Shown: positions 44,396-53,486, counted from the first letter of the stretch. The stretch is DNA of 64,000 nucleotides from Streptomyces sp. NRRL S-31 (GCF_000718775.1 NZ_JOCB01000015.1:41370-105369), one strand, 5' to 3'. The notes: a model not told the origin generated them from the sequence alone. Made by a program: numbers and translations.

Positions 44396-45502
44396 CTACT
44401 TCGCCGGTGGCGCCGGGCGCTGCTGGACGATCGGTGACGCCGCCGCCGACTGCGGCGAGTCCGCGTTGGAGAACGCCGACGGGGCCGCCACCGCCGCCGT
44501 CGGGTCCGGGGCGGCCTCGGCGTCCTCGACCGCCGTCGCGCCGCCCACGATGCGGATGCTCGCCGCGTCGAACGCCCGCTTGATCCGCCAGCGCAGCTCC
44601 CGCTCCACCGTCACGGACTTGCCCGGCATCGTCTTCGCAGAGACCCGCACCACCATGGAGTCGATCAGGACCGAGTCCAGGCCGAGGACCTCCACCGGGC
44701 CCCACAGCAGCTCGTTCCAGGGCTCTTCCCGGCTCATCTTCCCGGCGACCTCGGTCAGCGTCGCCCTGACCCGGTCCAGGTCCTCGCTCGCCCGGACGGT
44801 CACGTCGACCCCGGCCGTCGCCCAGCCCTGCGACAGGTTGCCGATCCGCTTGACCTCGCCGTTGCGGACGTACCAGATCTCCCCGCTGTCGCCGCGCAGC
44901 TTCGTCACGCGCAGCCCGACCTCGATCACCTCGCCGGTGGCCACACCCGCGTCGATCACGTCACCGACGCCGTACTGGTCCTCCAGGATCATGAACACGC
45001 CGGACAGGAAGTCGGTGACCAGGTTGCGCGCGCCGAAACCGATCGCCACACCCGCGACACCGGCCGACGCCAGCAGCGGCGCCAGATTGATCTTGAAGGT
45101 GGAGAGCACCATCAGCGCGGCCGTGCCGAGGATGAGGAAGCTCGCCACCGAGCGCAGCACCGAGCCGATCGCCGCCGATCGCTGCCGGCGCCGCTCGGCG
45201 TTGACCAGCAGCCCGCCCAGCGCGGTGCCGTCCACGGCCTGCGCGGTACGGCCCATCCGGTCGATCAGCTTGGTGATCGCCCGCCGCACCACCGCCCGCA
45301 GCGCCACCGCCACGAACACGATCAGCAGGATCTGCAAGCCCATCGCGAGCCAGGTCGACCAGTTCTGCTCGACCCAGCTCGCCGCGTTCGTCGCGCTCTC
45401 CTGGGCGTCTTTCAGGGTCGGAACGGCCGGGGCCGTCGATCCCGAGGGCGACGGGGACGGCGACGCGCCGACGGCCAGGAGGACGGCGGGCAGGGTCGAC
45501 AC
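44396..45502 (-). CDS. MscS-family mechanosensitive channel
   Basis: A 368-residue channel. GGAGG lies 9 bases upstream of GTG 45502. Three membrane helices: about 51-71 (LAMGLQILLIVFVAVALRAVV), 120-138 (ASFLILGTAALMVLST) and the pore helix with GVAGVAIGFGARNLVTDFLSGVFMILEDQYGVGD, the MscS hallmark Gly/Ala-packed segment. The soluble C-terminal domain follows; the last 60 residues are Ala/Pro-rich and variable. It opens in response to membrane tension during osmotic down-shock. Monocistronic. Confidence 0.93.
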   Translation of the reverse strand: MSTLPAVLLAVGASPSPSPSGSTAPAVPTLKDAQESATNAASWVEQNWSTWLAMGLQILLIVFVAVALRAVVRRAITKLIDRMGRTAQAVDGTALGGLLVNAERRRQRSAAIGSVLRSVASFLILGTAALMVLSTFKINLAPLLASAGVAGVAIGFGARNLVTDFLSGVFMILEDQYGVGDVIDAGVATGEVIEVGLRVTKLRGDSGEIWYVRNGEVKRIGNLSQGWATAGVDVTVRASEDLDRVRATLTEVAGKMSREEPWNELLWGPVEVLGLDSVLIDSMVVRVSAKTMPGKSVTVERELRWRIKRAFDAASIRIVGGATAVEDAEAAPDPTAAVAAPSAFSNADSPQSAAASPIVQQRPAPPAK

Positions 45503-45818
45503 GGCAGGTACCTCCAAGGTGCTGCGCGGTCCGTACCGGCGGGCGGTCAAGGTCACGAAAAGATCACCGAACGGACAGGACCACCACATTAACGGGACGA
45601 GGCGGCTGCCCCGGGCCGATCCGCCCGGCGGACGCACAGGAGAGACACGGCTCACGCGCGCTTGAACGGACCGTGTTCCGGGGGATGCATCAGGTGTGGT
45701 CGAAAACACTCCCAGCCCGTTACCGGGACATGGTGGCGCTTCCACCAGGCATGAGGGGAGACTGGCCACAGATCGTCCCGGCGCGAGCCACGCGCCGCCG
45801 ACGCCCAAGGAGGCACCC
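45503..45818. other. Divergent promoter region
   Basis: 316 bases between the MscS and HNH genes. Short AT-richer elements such as GAAAAGATCACC are present near 45556. No ORF supported. Confidence 0.5.
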
Positions 45819-46355
45819 GTGCCGCATGTCCTGGTCCTCAACGCGTCGTACGAGCCGCTCGGCGTCGTACCGCTCCGCCGCGCGCTCGTCCTCGTCCTGG
45901 AGAACAAGGCCGTCTCCCTGGAGGAATCCGGCGCCTATCTGCACAGCGCAACCGTCACCCTCCCCGCACCCAGCGTGGTCCGGCTCAAGCGATTCGTCCG
46001 GGTCCCCTACCGGGGGCCCGTCCCGCTCACCCGCCGTGCGCTGTTCGCGCGAGACGGGGGCCGGTGCATGTACTGCGGTGGCGTCGCAACCAGCGTCGAC
46101 CACGTCATCCCGCGCAGCCGCGGGGGCCTGCACGCCTGGGACAACGTGGTGGCCTCCTGCCGCCGCTGCAACCACGTCAAGGCCGACCGCCACCTCGTCG
46201 AACTCGGCTGGCGGCTGCGGCACAAACCGGCCCCGCCGACAGGGCTGGCCTGGCGCATCATCGGCACGGGACACAGGGACCCGCGCTGGTTGCCGTACTT
46301 GCAGCCGTACGGCGCGGACGACGCCATGGCCCGGATCGACGGCATATCCGCCTAG
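45819..46355 (+). CDS. HNH endonuclease (conserved actinobacterial type)
   Basis: A 178-residue protein. GTG 45819 has AAGGAGG with ideal spacing; an upstream ATG in frame lacks one. The N-terminal half (VPHVLVLNASYEPLGVVPLR) is a conserved domain of its own. The HNH domain at about 75-130 has zinc Cys pairs MYCGG and CRRCN, catalytic DHVIPRSRGG and the closing NHVKADR. This type is universal in actinobacteria and likely a housekeeping DNA-processing enzyme; the substrate is unknown. Confidence 0.9.
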   Translation: MPHVLVLNASYEPLGVVPLRRALVLVLENKAVSLEESGAYLHSATVTLPAPSVVRLKRFVRVPYRGPVPLTRRALFARDGGRCMYCGGVATSVDHVIPRSRGGLHAWDNVVASCRRCNHVKADRHLVELGWRLRHKPAPPTGLAWRIIGTGHRDPRWLPYLQPYGADDAMARIDGISA

Positions 46356-46415
46356 GTCCGGGCCCTGTCGTTCCCGCGCCCGGCCGCGGGGCCGGTGGCC
46401 GTGCCGCCCGGGAGG

Positions 46416-47027
46416 TCAGCCGCGAGGGCCCTCCGGGCGGGCGCCGCGCACCGTGTACGCGGCGGTGCCCACGGCGAACGCCGTGAGGGCCGCCGCCCAC
46501 GCGCCCGGCTGCCCGCCCGGCTGCATCGGCCATGCCCATATCGCGGCCGCGCGGCCCTGTGCGCCGGCGGAGCCCAGATAGACCGCGGTCACGTAGCCGA
46601 ACGCGGGGAGCCAGCTCAGCCGGGCGCCCAGCAGCACGGCGGCCGCCGCGGTGACACCCGTGCAGCCCAGCGTGTTGCGCAGCACCGTGGGCGGTCCGAA
46701 GGTCTCCGGGTGCCCGAGCACGGACGGCGCCACCAGCAGCGCGGCCAGCGCGGTCAGCCCCGCCAGCTGCGTCAGCCGACGCGGCCACCACGGTCGTACG
46801 GCGGTGCGGTCCAGCTCGTCCGAGGCGCTGTACAGGCTCGTCCCGATCACCGCCGACGCCAGCAGCGGCGCCAGCGCGACGATCGGCACCCGGCGGTCGG
46901 GGTCGAGGTAGGCGTCCAGCCGGCCGGCCGCCCACAGCGCGAAGGCGGCCGTGCCGACGAGCGCGGCCAGCGTGCCGGGCAGCGCCCGGGAGCGGGCGTA
47001 CAGCAGGGGACCACGGGTCGGCGTCAC
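46416..47027 (-). CDS. Membrane protein, second subunit of ABC export system
   Basis: A 203-residue protein with about six membrane helices. GAAGGAGG precedes GTG 47027, which overlaps the upstream permease stop by 4 bases. No motif apart from short charged loops (ALYSASDELDRTAVR-type). By its position as last gene of the ATPase-permease-membrane unit it is probably a component of an ABC exporter or an accessory membrane protein. Confidence 0.72.
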   Translation of the reverse strand: MTPTRGPLLYARSRALPGTLAALVGTAAFALWAAGRLDAYLDPDRRVPIVALAPLLASAVIGTSLYSASDELDRTAVRPWWPRRLTQLAGLTALAALLVAPSVLGHPETFGPPTVLRNTLGCTGVTAAAAVLLGARLSWLPAFGYVTAVYLGSAGAQGRAAAIWAWPMQPGGQPGAWAAALTAFAVGTAAYTVRGARPEGPRG

Positions 47028-48352
47028 AGTGCGGGAACCTCCTTCGCGTCGCAGCCCGACCGGGCCGCGAAGTAGGCCGACAGCCACTCCCGGCGCTCGT
47101 GCTCACCCATACGGGCCAGCCTGGTCCGGGCGGCGCGGCGCCGGCGGTCCTCGGCGGTGTCGCCGCCGGGCACCGCGGCGTCCTCACGCGACTTGTTTGG
47201 TGCGAGGTAGGACTCCACGGCGTCGTCCGCCACGAGCACACGGGCGGTGACCGCGGCCCCGGCGTCTTCGGGGCAGTCGCCGCGCCCCGACAGCGCGGCG
47301 ACTGCCTCCCAGGCGAACTGCCGCCGGTCCGTCAGCCGCCCCCGTACGGTCGACCAGCCCAGCGGCGTCAGGCCCGGCAGCCGCGCCTCGTCGCCGCGCG
47401 GGGCACCGTCGCGGTCCGCCCACCGCGCCGGCAGGTTCCGCACCCCTTCCAGCCTGTCCGTGACACCTGACAGAGCCGCGCTGACCTGCGGCAGCATTCC
47501 GGCGTACCGGGCGTTCACACAGACCGCCGGGACGGTGGAGGTGTCGCACACCTGACGGCTGGTGAGCGGGTCGGTGCGCCACAGGCCGTCCCCTGTCTGC
47601 GCGAGCAGGGTGCCCGCTGCCACCGCCGCCGCCAGCGGCAGCAGCGCCGTCACCCGGCGCCGGGCCGCGTACGCCAGCACGGCGGCGACCGCGAGACCGC
47701 CGGTCCACACCGCCATCGCCCACGGCTGCCACCACACCGGCAGCTCACCGGCCCGGGCCAGGGCGGCGGGACTGAGTGGGCGGGCGTACTCCGGGGCGTC
47801 GGCCGCCACGATCCCGAGCCCGAGGTACCCGGCCATCGCCAGCAGCGGGGCCGCCAGCCGCGTGGGCACGATCCGCCCCAGCACGTGCCCGGCCAGCGCA
47901 CCCGCCGCGACGGCGACCGCGTCCCCCGGGAGCAGCTCCGGGTGCGGCCGGTCGCCGTATGCGTACGGCCAGGTGGCGAGCAGGGCCAGGGCGACCGTGA
48001 CCAGGTAGCCGACGGCCGTGTACAGCGCGCCGGGCAGCGCCGCGGCCAGCAGCCGGGCCAGCGGCGGCCGTACGGTCGTCGCCCACAGTTCCTCGGTGCC
48101 GCGCCGCCGCTCCCGGCCGCCCTGCCAGCAGCCCGCCGCGGCGGCCAGCGGCAGCACGATCAGCATCCCGGTGTGGCTCTGGACGGCGGTCTCCGACCAG
48201 CCGCCCTGCCAGCGGTCCGCCGTCGCCCACAGTGTCCCGCCCAAGGTCAGCGGCACCGCGGCCCCGGCCCAGGGCGCGAAGCCGCGCAGCCACTCCGCGC
48301 GCAGCGGGTGCGGCGCCCGCGCGGACGCCCGCGCACCGTTCAGGAGGGTCAT
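47024..48352 (-). CDS. ABC-2-type permease-like membrane protein
   Basis: A 442-residue protein with about six membrane helices in the first 250 residues (LIVLPLAAAAGCWQG, LYTAVGYLVTVALALLATW, MAVWTGGLAVAAVLAYAA and others) and a soluble C-terminal region of about 190 residues that contains Cys (CDTSTVPAVCVNARY) and is probably extracytoplasmic. Its start overlaps the ATPase stop by 4 bases, so it is the membrane partner of that ATPase. Substrate unknown. Confidence 0.78.
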   Translation of the reverse strand: MTLLNGARASARAPHPLRAEWLRGFAPWAGAAVPLTLGGTLWATADRWQGGWSETAVQSHTGMLIVLPLAAAAGCWQGGRERRRGTEELWATTVRPPLARLLAAALPGALYTAVGYLVTVALALLATWPYAYGDRPHPELLPGDAVAVAAGALAGHVLGRIVPTRLAAPLLAMAGYLGLGIVAADAPEYARPLSPAALARAGELPVWWQPWAMAVWTGGLAVAAVLAYAARRRVTALLPLAAAVAAGTLLAQTGDGLWRTDPLTSRQVCDTSTVPAVCVNARYAGMLPQVSAALSGVTDRLEGVRNLPARWADRDGAPRGDEARLPGLTPLGWSTVRGRLTDRRQFAWEAVAALSGRGDCPEDAGAAVTARVLVADDAVESYLAPNKSREDAAVPGGDTAEDRRRRAARTRLARMGEHERREWLSAYFAARSGCDAKEVPAL

Positions 48353-49128
48353 CGCGCCGCCCCCCGCGCGCCCGGCTCCGGCTCGCGGTGCGCCCGCAGC
48401 GCCGCCGTGTACCCGCGCTCGATCGGATGGTCGCCCGGACCGCCCGCCGTCTCGCCGAGCAGCGAGAGCGCCCCGGGTGTGCCCCGGTACGCGATCCGGC
48501 CCCCGTCCAGCAGGGTGACCTCCGTGCAGGCGGCGGCCACGTCCTCCACCAGGTGGGTGGAGACCACCACGGTCGCCGAGGCGCCCAGCTCGCGCAGCAA
48601 CTCACGGAACTCCACCCGCTGCTCCGGGTCGAGACCGGCGGTCGGCTCGTCCAGCAGCAGCACCTCGGGGTCGTTCACGACGGCCTGCGCGATGCCGACC
48701 CGGCGCACCATACCGCCGGACAGCGTCCGCACCTTCGCGTCGACGCGGTCCGCCAGGCCCACCCGGGTCACCGCCCGTTCCACGGCCGCCGGCACCCGCG
48801 CGGCCGGCACCTCCTTCAGCCAGGCCATGTACGCCACGAACTCCCGCACGGTGAAACCCGGGTAGTAGCCGAACTCCTGCGGCAGATAGCCGAGCCTGCG
48901 CCGCACCCCGGCCAGCCCGCGGTGGCCGGCGGTGTCCTCGCCGAGCAGCTCCACCCGGCCGGCGTCCGGCCGCGCCACCGTGGCCAGCACCCGGATCAGC
49001 GAGGTCTTCCCGGCCCCGTTCGGCCCGAGCAGCCCGTGCACACCGGTGCCGAGCGTCAGGTCGAGCGAGTCGAGGGCGAGGGTCTTGCGGTGCCGGACCC
49101 GCAGGCCGGTCACGCGTATCGAACTCAT
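48349..49128 (-). CDS. ABC transporter ATP-binding protein
   Basis: A 259-residue ATPase. Walker A GPNGAGKT lies at about 35-42, Q-loop in GYLPQEFGYYPGF, signature LSGGMVRRVGIAQA, Walker B VLLLDEPTAGLD and the switch His in VVVSTHLVED. The order and the ABC-2-type permease partner suggest an exporter of the drug/peptide or lipid class. ATG 49128 is the start; no good ribosome site lies closer. The upstream 300 bases are repeats, so it may have its own promoter or be read through from the sigma gene. Confidence 0.9.
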   Translation of the reverse strand: MSSIRVTGLRVRHRKTLALDSLDLTLGTGVHGLLGPNGAGKTSLIRVLATVARPDAGRVELLGEDTAGHRGLAGVRRRLGYLPQEFGYYPGFTVREFVAYMAWLKEVPAARVPAAVERAVTRVGLADRVDAKVRTLSGGMVRRVGIAQAVVNDPEVLLLDEPTAGLDPEQRVEFRELLRELGASATVVVSTHLVEDVAAACTEVTLLDGGRIAYRGTPGALSLLGETAGGPGDHPIERGYTAALRAHREPEPGARGAAR

Positions 49129-49310
49129 GTCTCTCCACGTCAGGGGGGTGGAACCACGGTGGTCGCGGTCCCGGATCGGATCGCCGGGGCGGGCGGGGCG
49201 GGGCGCACGGCCTGCGGAGGGGCACGTGTACGGCTGCGCGGGCGGGCGGTACCCGGGGGCGCGGTGCCCGTGCGGGGCCACGCGGTGCACGGCGGGCGTG
49301 CGCCCCGCGG

Positions 49311-49380
49311 ACACCCGCGGACCCCTGCGCACACACGCGGACACCCGCGGACACCCGCGGACACCCGCGGACACCCGCGG
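49311..49380. repeat. 10-bp tandem repeat (ACACCCGCGG)
   Basis: Seven consecutive decamers; units at 49311, 49341, 49351, 49361 and 49371 are identical, the two at 49321 and 49331 are diverged. Confidence 0.88.
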
Positions 49381-49424
49381 TGCTCCCGCAGGACTCCCGC
49401 GGTGCTCCCGCAGGACTCCCGCGG
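49381..49424. repeat. 22-bp tandem duplication
   Basis: Two identical units of TGCTCCCGCAGGACTCCCGCGG, adjacent to the decamer array and reaching to within two bases of the anti-sigma stop codon. Confidence 0.9.
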
Positions 49425-49425
49425 G

Positions 49426-50355
49426 CTAAGGACGCAGCGGCCGGTCGTACGCCGGGCGGCGGGCGGTCAGCAGGGCGGCGCTCAGGACGGCCGCCGTCGC
49501 CCACGCGCTCTGCGCCGCCGCGCCGTCCAGCCAGTGGGAGAGCTGCCCGGCCAGCCGTGTGGTCACCGCCCCGCCCGGTGCGACGGCCACCGCTGCCGCC
49601 ACGGCGGCCAGCCAGCCGCCCCCGGTCAGCCCGGCCGCCGCCCGGCAGCCGACGAGGGACGCCAGGGCGAGCGTGGCCAGCGCCAGTGCCAGCCCGGGCA
49701 GCAGCCAGGCCGCCGCGGCGGGGGCACCCGAGGCGGGCAGCAGCAGCCCGGTGAGGGTCAGCAGCGGCAGGCTCACCGCGAGCACGGCGACCGTACGGAC
49801 GAGCGCCAGCCGCAGCCCGCCGCCCGGCGTGGCCGCGGTCACCTCGTGCAGCGGGTCGGCGTGCGGACCGTAGGACAGGGCGACCCCGGCGACCGGCACC
49901 ACGGGGGCGACGGCCAGCAGCAGCGCCCGCGCGCCCGGGAAACCGGCCCCGTACGACAGGACCGGCGCGGCCACCGCCACGCCCAGCACGGCCGGCAGCC
50001 AGGCCCCGCGCACGGCGGGCCCGGCCGCCCACAGCAGCCGGGCGGCCCGGGACGGACCGGACACCCGGGTGGGCCCCGGCCGTACCGGCACGACCGGCTC
50101 CGGTACCGCGCCCGGTGCCGGCACCGTGACCGGCTCCGGTACCGCGCCCGGTGCCAGCACCGCCTCCCGTACCCCCGCCAGCACCGCCCCCGCCGCCGTA
50201 CCGCGCACCGCGGCCGACACCCGGGACGCGCAGCCCGTGCAGCCCTCCACATGTGTCTCCACGGACCACGCCTCCGCCTCCGGCAGTGTGCCGTCCGCAT
50301 AGCGGGTGACGAGGTCGTCAGGGGCGTGCCAGTGCCGCCCGTCGGGCTTCGTCAT
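49426..50355 (-). CDS. Zinc-finger anti-sigma-like membrane protein
   Basis: A 309-residue protein. The N-terminal domain has the zinc-binding anti-sigma pattern His35, Cys39 and Cys42 (THVEGCTGC). A Pro/Val/Gly-rich linker with VPEPVTVPAPG-type repeats precedes about six membrane helices. The start overlaps the sigma gene stop by 4 bases (ATGA). It should hold the ECF sigma factor inactive at the membrane. The multi-helix C-terminus is longer than in ordinary single-helix anti-sigmas and may sense membrane state. Confidence 0.85.
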   Translation of the reverse strand: MTKPDGRHWHAPDDLVTRYADGTLPEAEAWSVETHVEGCTGCASRVSAAVRGTAAGAVLAGVREAVLAPGAVPEPVTVPAPGAVPEPVVPVRPGPTRVSGPSRAARLLWAAGPAVRGAWLPAVLGVAVAAPVLSYGAGFPGARALLLAVAPVVPVAGVALSYGPHADPLHEVTAATPGGGLRLALVRTVAVLAVSLPLLTLTGLLLPASGAPAAAAWLLPGLALALATLALASLVGCRAAAGLTGGGWLAAVAAAVAVAPGGAVTTRLAGQLSHWLDGAAAQSAWATAAVLSAALLTARRPAYDRPLRP

Positions 50356-50978
50356 GCCGTGCCTCCCAGCGGGGACGGGGCCAGCCGGTCCAGTGCCTCG
50401 CGCAGTTCCGCGCGGGCGCGGCGGGCCCGGGACTTGACCGTGCCCTCCGGTATGCCGAGCAGCCGGGCGGCCTCCCGGGTGGTCAGCCCGTCGATCACCG
50501 TCGCCCGCAGCACCTCGCGCAGCTCCGGCGAGATCCGGTCCAGCGCGGTGCCGACGTCGCCGTACTCCAGTCCCGCCAGCACCCGGTCCTCCGCGGACGG
50601 CGCGGCGGCGGGCTCGAAGCGGCCGGGCCGGCCGGATTCCGGCAGCGGCTCCACGCCCCGCGCGGACCGCTCCTGCGCCCGCCGCGCGTCGACCAGCCGG
50701 CGCGCGGCGATCGTCCACAGCCAGCCGCCCGCCTCCTGGCCGCGGTGCCCGGCCGCCGACCGCCACACCGTGACGAACGTGTCCTGGAGCACCTCCCGCA
50801 CCAGCTCGGCATCGGCGCACCGCCGGGTCAGCCGCGCGTGCAGCCACCCGGCGTGCCGGTCGTACAGGGTGCCCATCGCGGTCGCGTCACCCCGCGCCAC
50901 CGCCCGCAACAGGGCGGCGTCCCCGCCGGCCCCGTCGTCCTTCTCCCGCTGGCCCCCCACGGGGCGGAACAGTCTCAC
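50352..50978 (-). CDS. ECF-type RNA polymerase sigma factor
   Basis: A 208-residue sigma-70-family protein. Region 2 is about 20-95 (LYDRHAGWLHARL, AELVREVLQDTFVTVWRSA) and region 4 is about 140-195 (ALDRISPELREVLRATVIDGLTTREAARLLGIPEGTVKSRARRARAEL), both well preserved. Start GTG 50978 lies after AGAGGGGG. It is cotranscribed with its anti-sigma partner. The target regulon is not visible here; the ABC genes downstream on the same strand are candidates. Confidence 0.9.
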   Translation of the reverse strand: MRLFRPVGGQREKDDGAGGDAALLRAVARGDATAMGTLYDRHAGWLHARLTRRCADAELVREVLQDTFVTVWRSAAGHRGQEAGGWLWTIAARRLVDARRAQERSARGVEPLPESGRPGRFEPAAAPSAEDRVLAGLEYGDVGTALDRISPELREVLRATVIDGLTTREAARLLGIPEGTVKSRARRARAELREALDRLAPSPLGGTA

Positions 50979-51116
50979 ACCCCCTCTATCGGCCGCCGGC
51001 CCGGCGCCGGATCACCGGGGCACCGGTTTTGCCGCGCGTGGGCCGCAGCTCACGGGGTAGGCCTGCCGTAACCCGTCCAAAGCCGCAGCATCCGGCACAC
51101 CGAACAGGAGGCCCCC

Positions 51117-51362
51117 GTGGCCGCACCGGCTCGTCTCACCGTCCCGGCCCAGTGGAAACCCGAGGCGGACCCGTCCGCCGAGACCGGCGAGGCGCCGCTG
51201 TGCGTCCTCAGCGCGGAGGGCGCGTGCGCGCAGGCGCCGCTGACCAGTGAGCCGCCGCTGCCCGCCGCCGAGCCGCTGACCAGTGAACCGCCGCTCGCCG
51301 AGGCCACCTGGCTGACCAGCGAGTCCGACCCGTTCCCGGGCTCCCGCACGCCGGGGCTGTAG
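51117..51362 (+). CDS. 81-residue protein coupled to malQ
   Basis: A small protein that starts at GTG 51117 with AGGAGG upstream and ends with TAG immediately followed by the ATG of malQ, so they must be coupled. It contains two Cys (residues 29 and 37) and a repeated LTSEPPL unit three times (PLTSEPPLPAAEPLTSEPPLAEATWLTSESD). No signal peptide. Possibly a regulatory leader protein or a stabiliser; no family recognised. Confidence 0.6.
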   Translation: MAAPARLTVPAQWKPEADPSAETGEAPLCVLSAEGACAQAPLTSEPPLPAAEPLTSEPPLAEATWLTSESDPFPGSRTPGL

Positions 51363-53465
51363 ATGGCCGCGGCGCCCGACGAGTTGCCCGGCACCCACTC
51401 CGCCGACCTCGCCCGGCTCGCCGAGCTGCACGGGGTCGCCACCTCCTACCGGCCCGCCCCGGACCGCACCGTCGAGGTCCCCGCCTCCGCCGTGACCGCC
51501 GCCCTCGCCGCCCTCGGTGTCGACGCGACCGGTCCGGAAGCCGTACGCGCCGCCCTCGCCGACCGGGAACGCGCCCTCCGCGACCGCCTGCTCCCGCCGA
51601 CGCTGGTCCACTGGGCCGGCGCGGAGCCGCCCGCCGCCCTCGCCGCGCTGCCCGCCGGCACCCGGCTGCACGTCGAGACGGAGGACGGCGAGGTCCGCGC
51701 GACGGCCGACGCACTCCCGCCCGGCGTCCACCGGCTGACCGCGACCGCCCCGGACGGACGCACCGGCCGGGCGCACCTCGTCGTCGCCCCGGACCGGCTG
51801 CCCGCGCCGCCCGGCCGCTCGCACGGCCTCCTCGTCCAGCTGTACTCCCTGCTCTCCCACCGCTCCTGGGGCATGGGTGACCTCACCGACCTCGCCGAGC
51901 TGGCCGGCTGGGCCGGACGCACCGCCGGCACCGGCTTCGTCCAGGTCAACCCGCTGCACGCGGCCGTACCCGGCGCCCCCACCGACCCCTCCCCGTACCG
52001 CCCCTCCTCCCGCCGCTTCCCCGACCCCGTCCACCTGCGCGTCGAGGACGTGCCCGAGTTCGCCTACGCCGAGGACCGCGAGCGGCTGAACGGGCTGCTG
52101 GAGCGGGCCGCGCGGCTGCGCGCCGCCGTCCTGGACAAGGGCGCCCTCATCGACCGGGACGCCGTGTGGGAACTGAAGCGGGAGGCCCTGGAGCTGGTCC
52201 TGGCCGTCCCGCTGGGCCCGGGCCGGCAGGCCGCCTACGACGCCTTCCGCGCCGCCCACGGCCGGGCCCTCGACGACCACGCCACCTGGTACGCCCTCGC
52301 CGAGGTGCACGGCCCCGACTGGCACCGCTGGCCGGACGGGCTGCGCGACCCACGCTCGGCCGCCACCGCCCGCGCCCGCGCCGCACTCGCCGGCCGGGTG
52401 GAGTTCCACGCCCGGCTCGCCTGGCTCACCGACGGCCAGCTGCGGGCCGCCCAGCGCGCCGCCCGCGAGGCCGGCATGTCCGTCGGGATCGTGCACGACC
52501 TCGCCGTCGGCGTGCACCCGGCCGGCGCGGACGCCTGGGCCCAGCAGGACGTGTTCGCCGCCGGGATGTCGGTCGGCGCCCCGCCGGACGCCTTCAACGC
52601 CCGCGGCCAGGACTGGGGCCTGCCGCCCTGGCGCCCCGACCGGCTCGCCGCCACCGGGTACGCCCCCTACCGCGACCTGCTGCGCGCCCTGTTCCGCTAT
52701 GCCGGCGCGCTGCGCATCGACCACGTCATGGGCCTGTTCCGGCTCTGGTGGGTGCCCGAGGGCAGTCCGCCCACCGAGGGCACCTACGTCCGCTACGACG
52801 CCGACGCCATGCTCGCGGTCCTCGCCCTGGAGGCCGCCCGCGCCGGTGCGCTGGTCATCGGCGAGGACCTGGGCACCGTCGAGCCCGGGGTGCGTGAGGC
52901 CCTGCGGCGGCGCGGGGTGCTCGGCACCTCGGTGCTCTGGTTCGAACGGGACTGGGAGGGCGACGGCCGTCCGCTGCCGCCCGAGCGCTGGCGCGCCGAC
53001 TGCCTGGCCACCGCCACCACCCATGACCTGCCGCCGACCGCCGCCCGGCTCACCGGCGACCACGTCGACCTGCGCGACCGCCTCGGCCTGCTCACCCGTT
53101 CGGCGGCCGAGGAGCGCGCGGAGGCGACCGCCGACGTCGCCGAGTGGCTCGCCCTGCTCGGCAGCCTCGGCCTGCTGGACAGTCCGGCCGCCGGACCGCC
53201 GGGCTCCGACGAGGAGGAGGAGATCCGCGCCGTCCACCGCTTCCTGCGGCGCACCCCCGCCCGGCTGACCGGCGTCTGGCTGCCCGACGGCACCGGCGAC
53301 CGTCGTCCGCAGAACCTGCCGGGCACCTGGGACGAGTATCCCAACTGGCGGCTGCCGATCGCGGACCGCGAGGGCCGGCCGGTGCCGCTGGAGGAACTGG
53401 TGGTCTCGCCGCGGCTGCGCGGGCTGCTGGAGGTGCTCGGGGGAGACGGCACGTCCGGCGGGTGA
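51363..53465 (+). CDS. malQ: 4-alpha-glucanotransferase (amylomaltase) MalQ
   Basis: A 700-residue GH77 enzyme. It transfers alpha-1,4-glucan chains between maltodextrins and releases glucose. The GH77 features are present: QLYSLLSHRSWGMGDLTDLAELAGWAG, NPLHAAVPGAPTDPSPYRPSS, catalytic Asp in LRIDHVMGLFRLWW, acid/base Glu in VIGEDLGTVEPGV, and Asp in TTHDLPPTAARLTGDH. The N-terminal 150 residues are the extra domain found in actinobacterial MalQ. Start ATG 51363 directly follows the stop of the 81-residue gene. Confidence 0.95.
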   Translation: MAAAPDELPGTHSADLARLAELHGVATSYRPAPDRTVEVPASAVTAALAALGVDATGPEAVRAALADRERALRDRLLPPTLVHWAGAEPPAALAALPAGTRLHVETEDGEVRATADALPPGVHRLTATAPDGRTGRAHLVVAPDRLPAPPGRSHGLLVQLYSLLSHRSWGMGDLTDLAELAGWAGRTAGTGFVQVNPLHAAVPGAPTDPSPYRPSSRRFPDPVHLRVEDVPEFAYAEDRERLNGLLERAARLRAAVLDKGALIDRDAVWELKREALELVLAVPLGPGRQAAYDAFRAAHGRALDDHATWYALAEVHGPDWHRWPDGLRDPRSAATARARAALAGRVEFHARLAWLTDGQLRAAQRAAREAGMSVGIVHDLAVGVHPAGADAWAQQDVFAAGMSVGAPPDAFNARGQDWGLPPWRPDRLAATGYAPYRDLLRALFRYAGALRIDHVMGLFRLWWVPEGSPPTEGTYVRYDADAMLAVLALEAARAGALVIGEDLGTVEPGVREALRRRGVLGTSVLWFERDWEGDGRPLPPERWRADCLATATTHDLPPTAARLTGDHVDLRDRLGLLTRSAAEERAEATADVAEWLALLGSLGLLDSPAAGPPGSDEEEEIRAVHRFLRRTPARLTGVWLPDGTGDRRPQNLPGTWDEYPNWRLPIADREGRPVPLEELVVSPRLRGLLEVLGGDGTSGG

Positions 53466-53486
53466 GGACGGGGACCGCCGGGGCGG

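Larger units (their letters stand above)
49129..49425. other. Repeat-rich gap between anti-sigma and ABC genes
   Basis: 297 bases, mostly a proline-poor GC repeat field. It ends directly at the stop of the anti-sigma gene and contains two repeat families listed separately. No ORF supported. Confidence 0.6.

Noticed and set aside
49311..49424. CRISPR array
   Set aside because: The 10- and 22-bp units are directly contiguous, with no unique spacers and no cas genes nearby.
48232..51060. 942-codon plus-strand frame opposite ABC, anti-sigma and sigma genes
   Set aside because: Arg/Gly/Pro-rich shadow; the minus-strand genes carry Walker and sigma motifs and overlapping start/stop codons.
51012..53237. 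741-codon minus frame opposite malQ
   Set aside because: Catalytic motifs of GH77 are on the plus strand.
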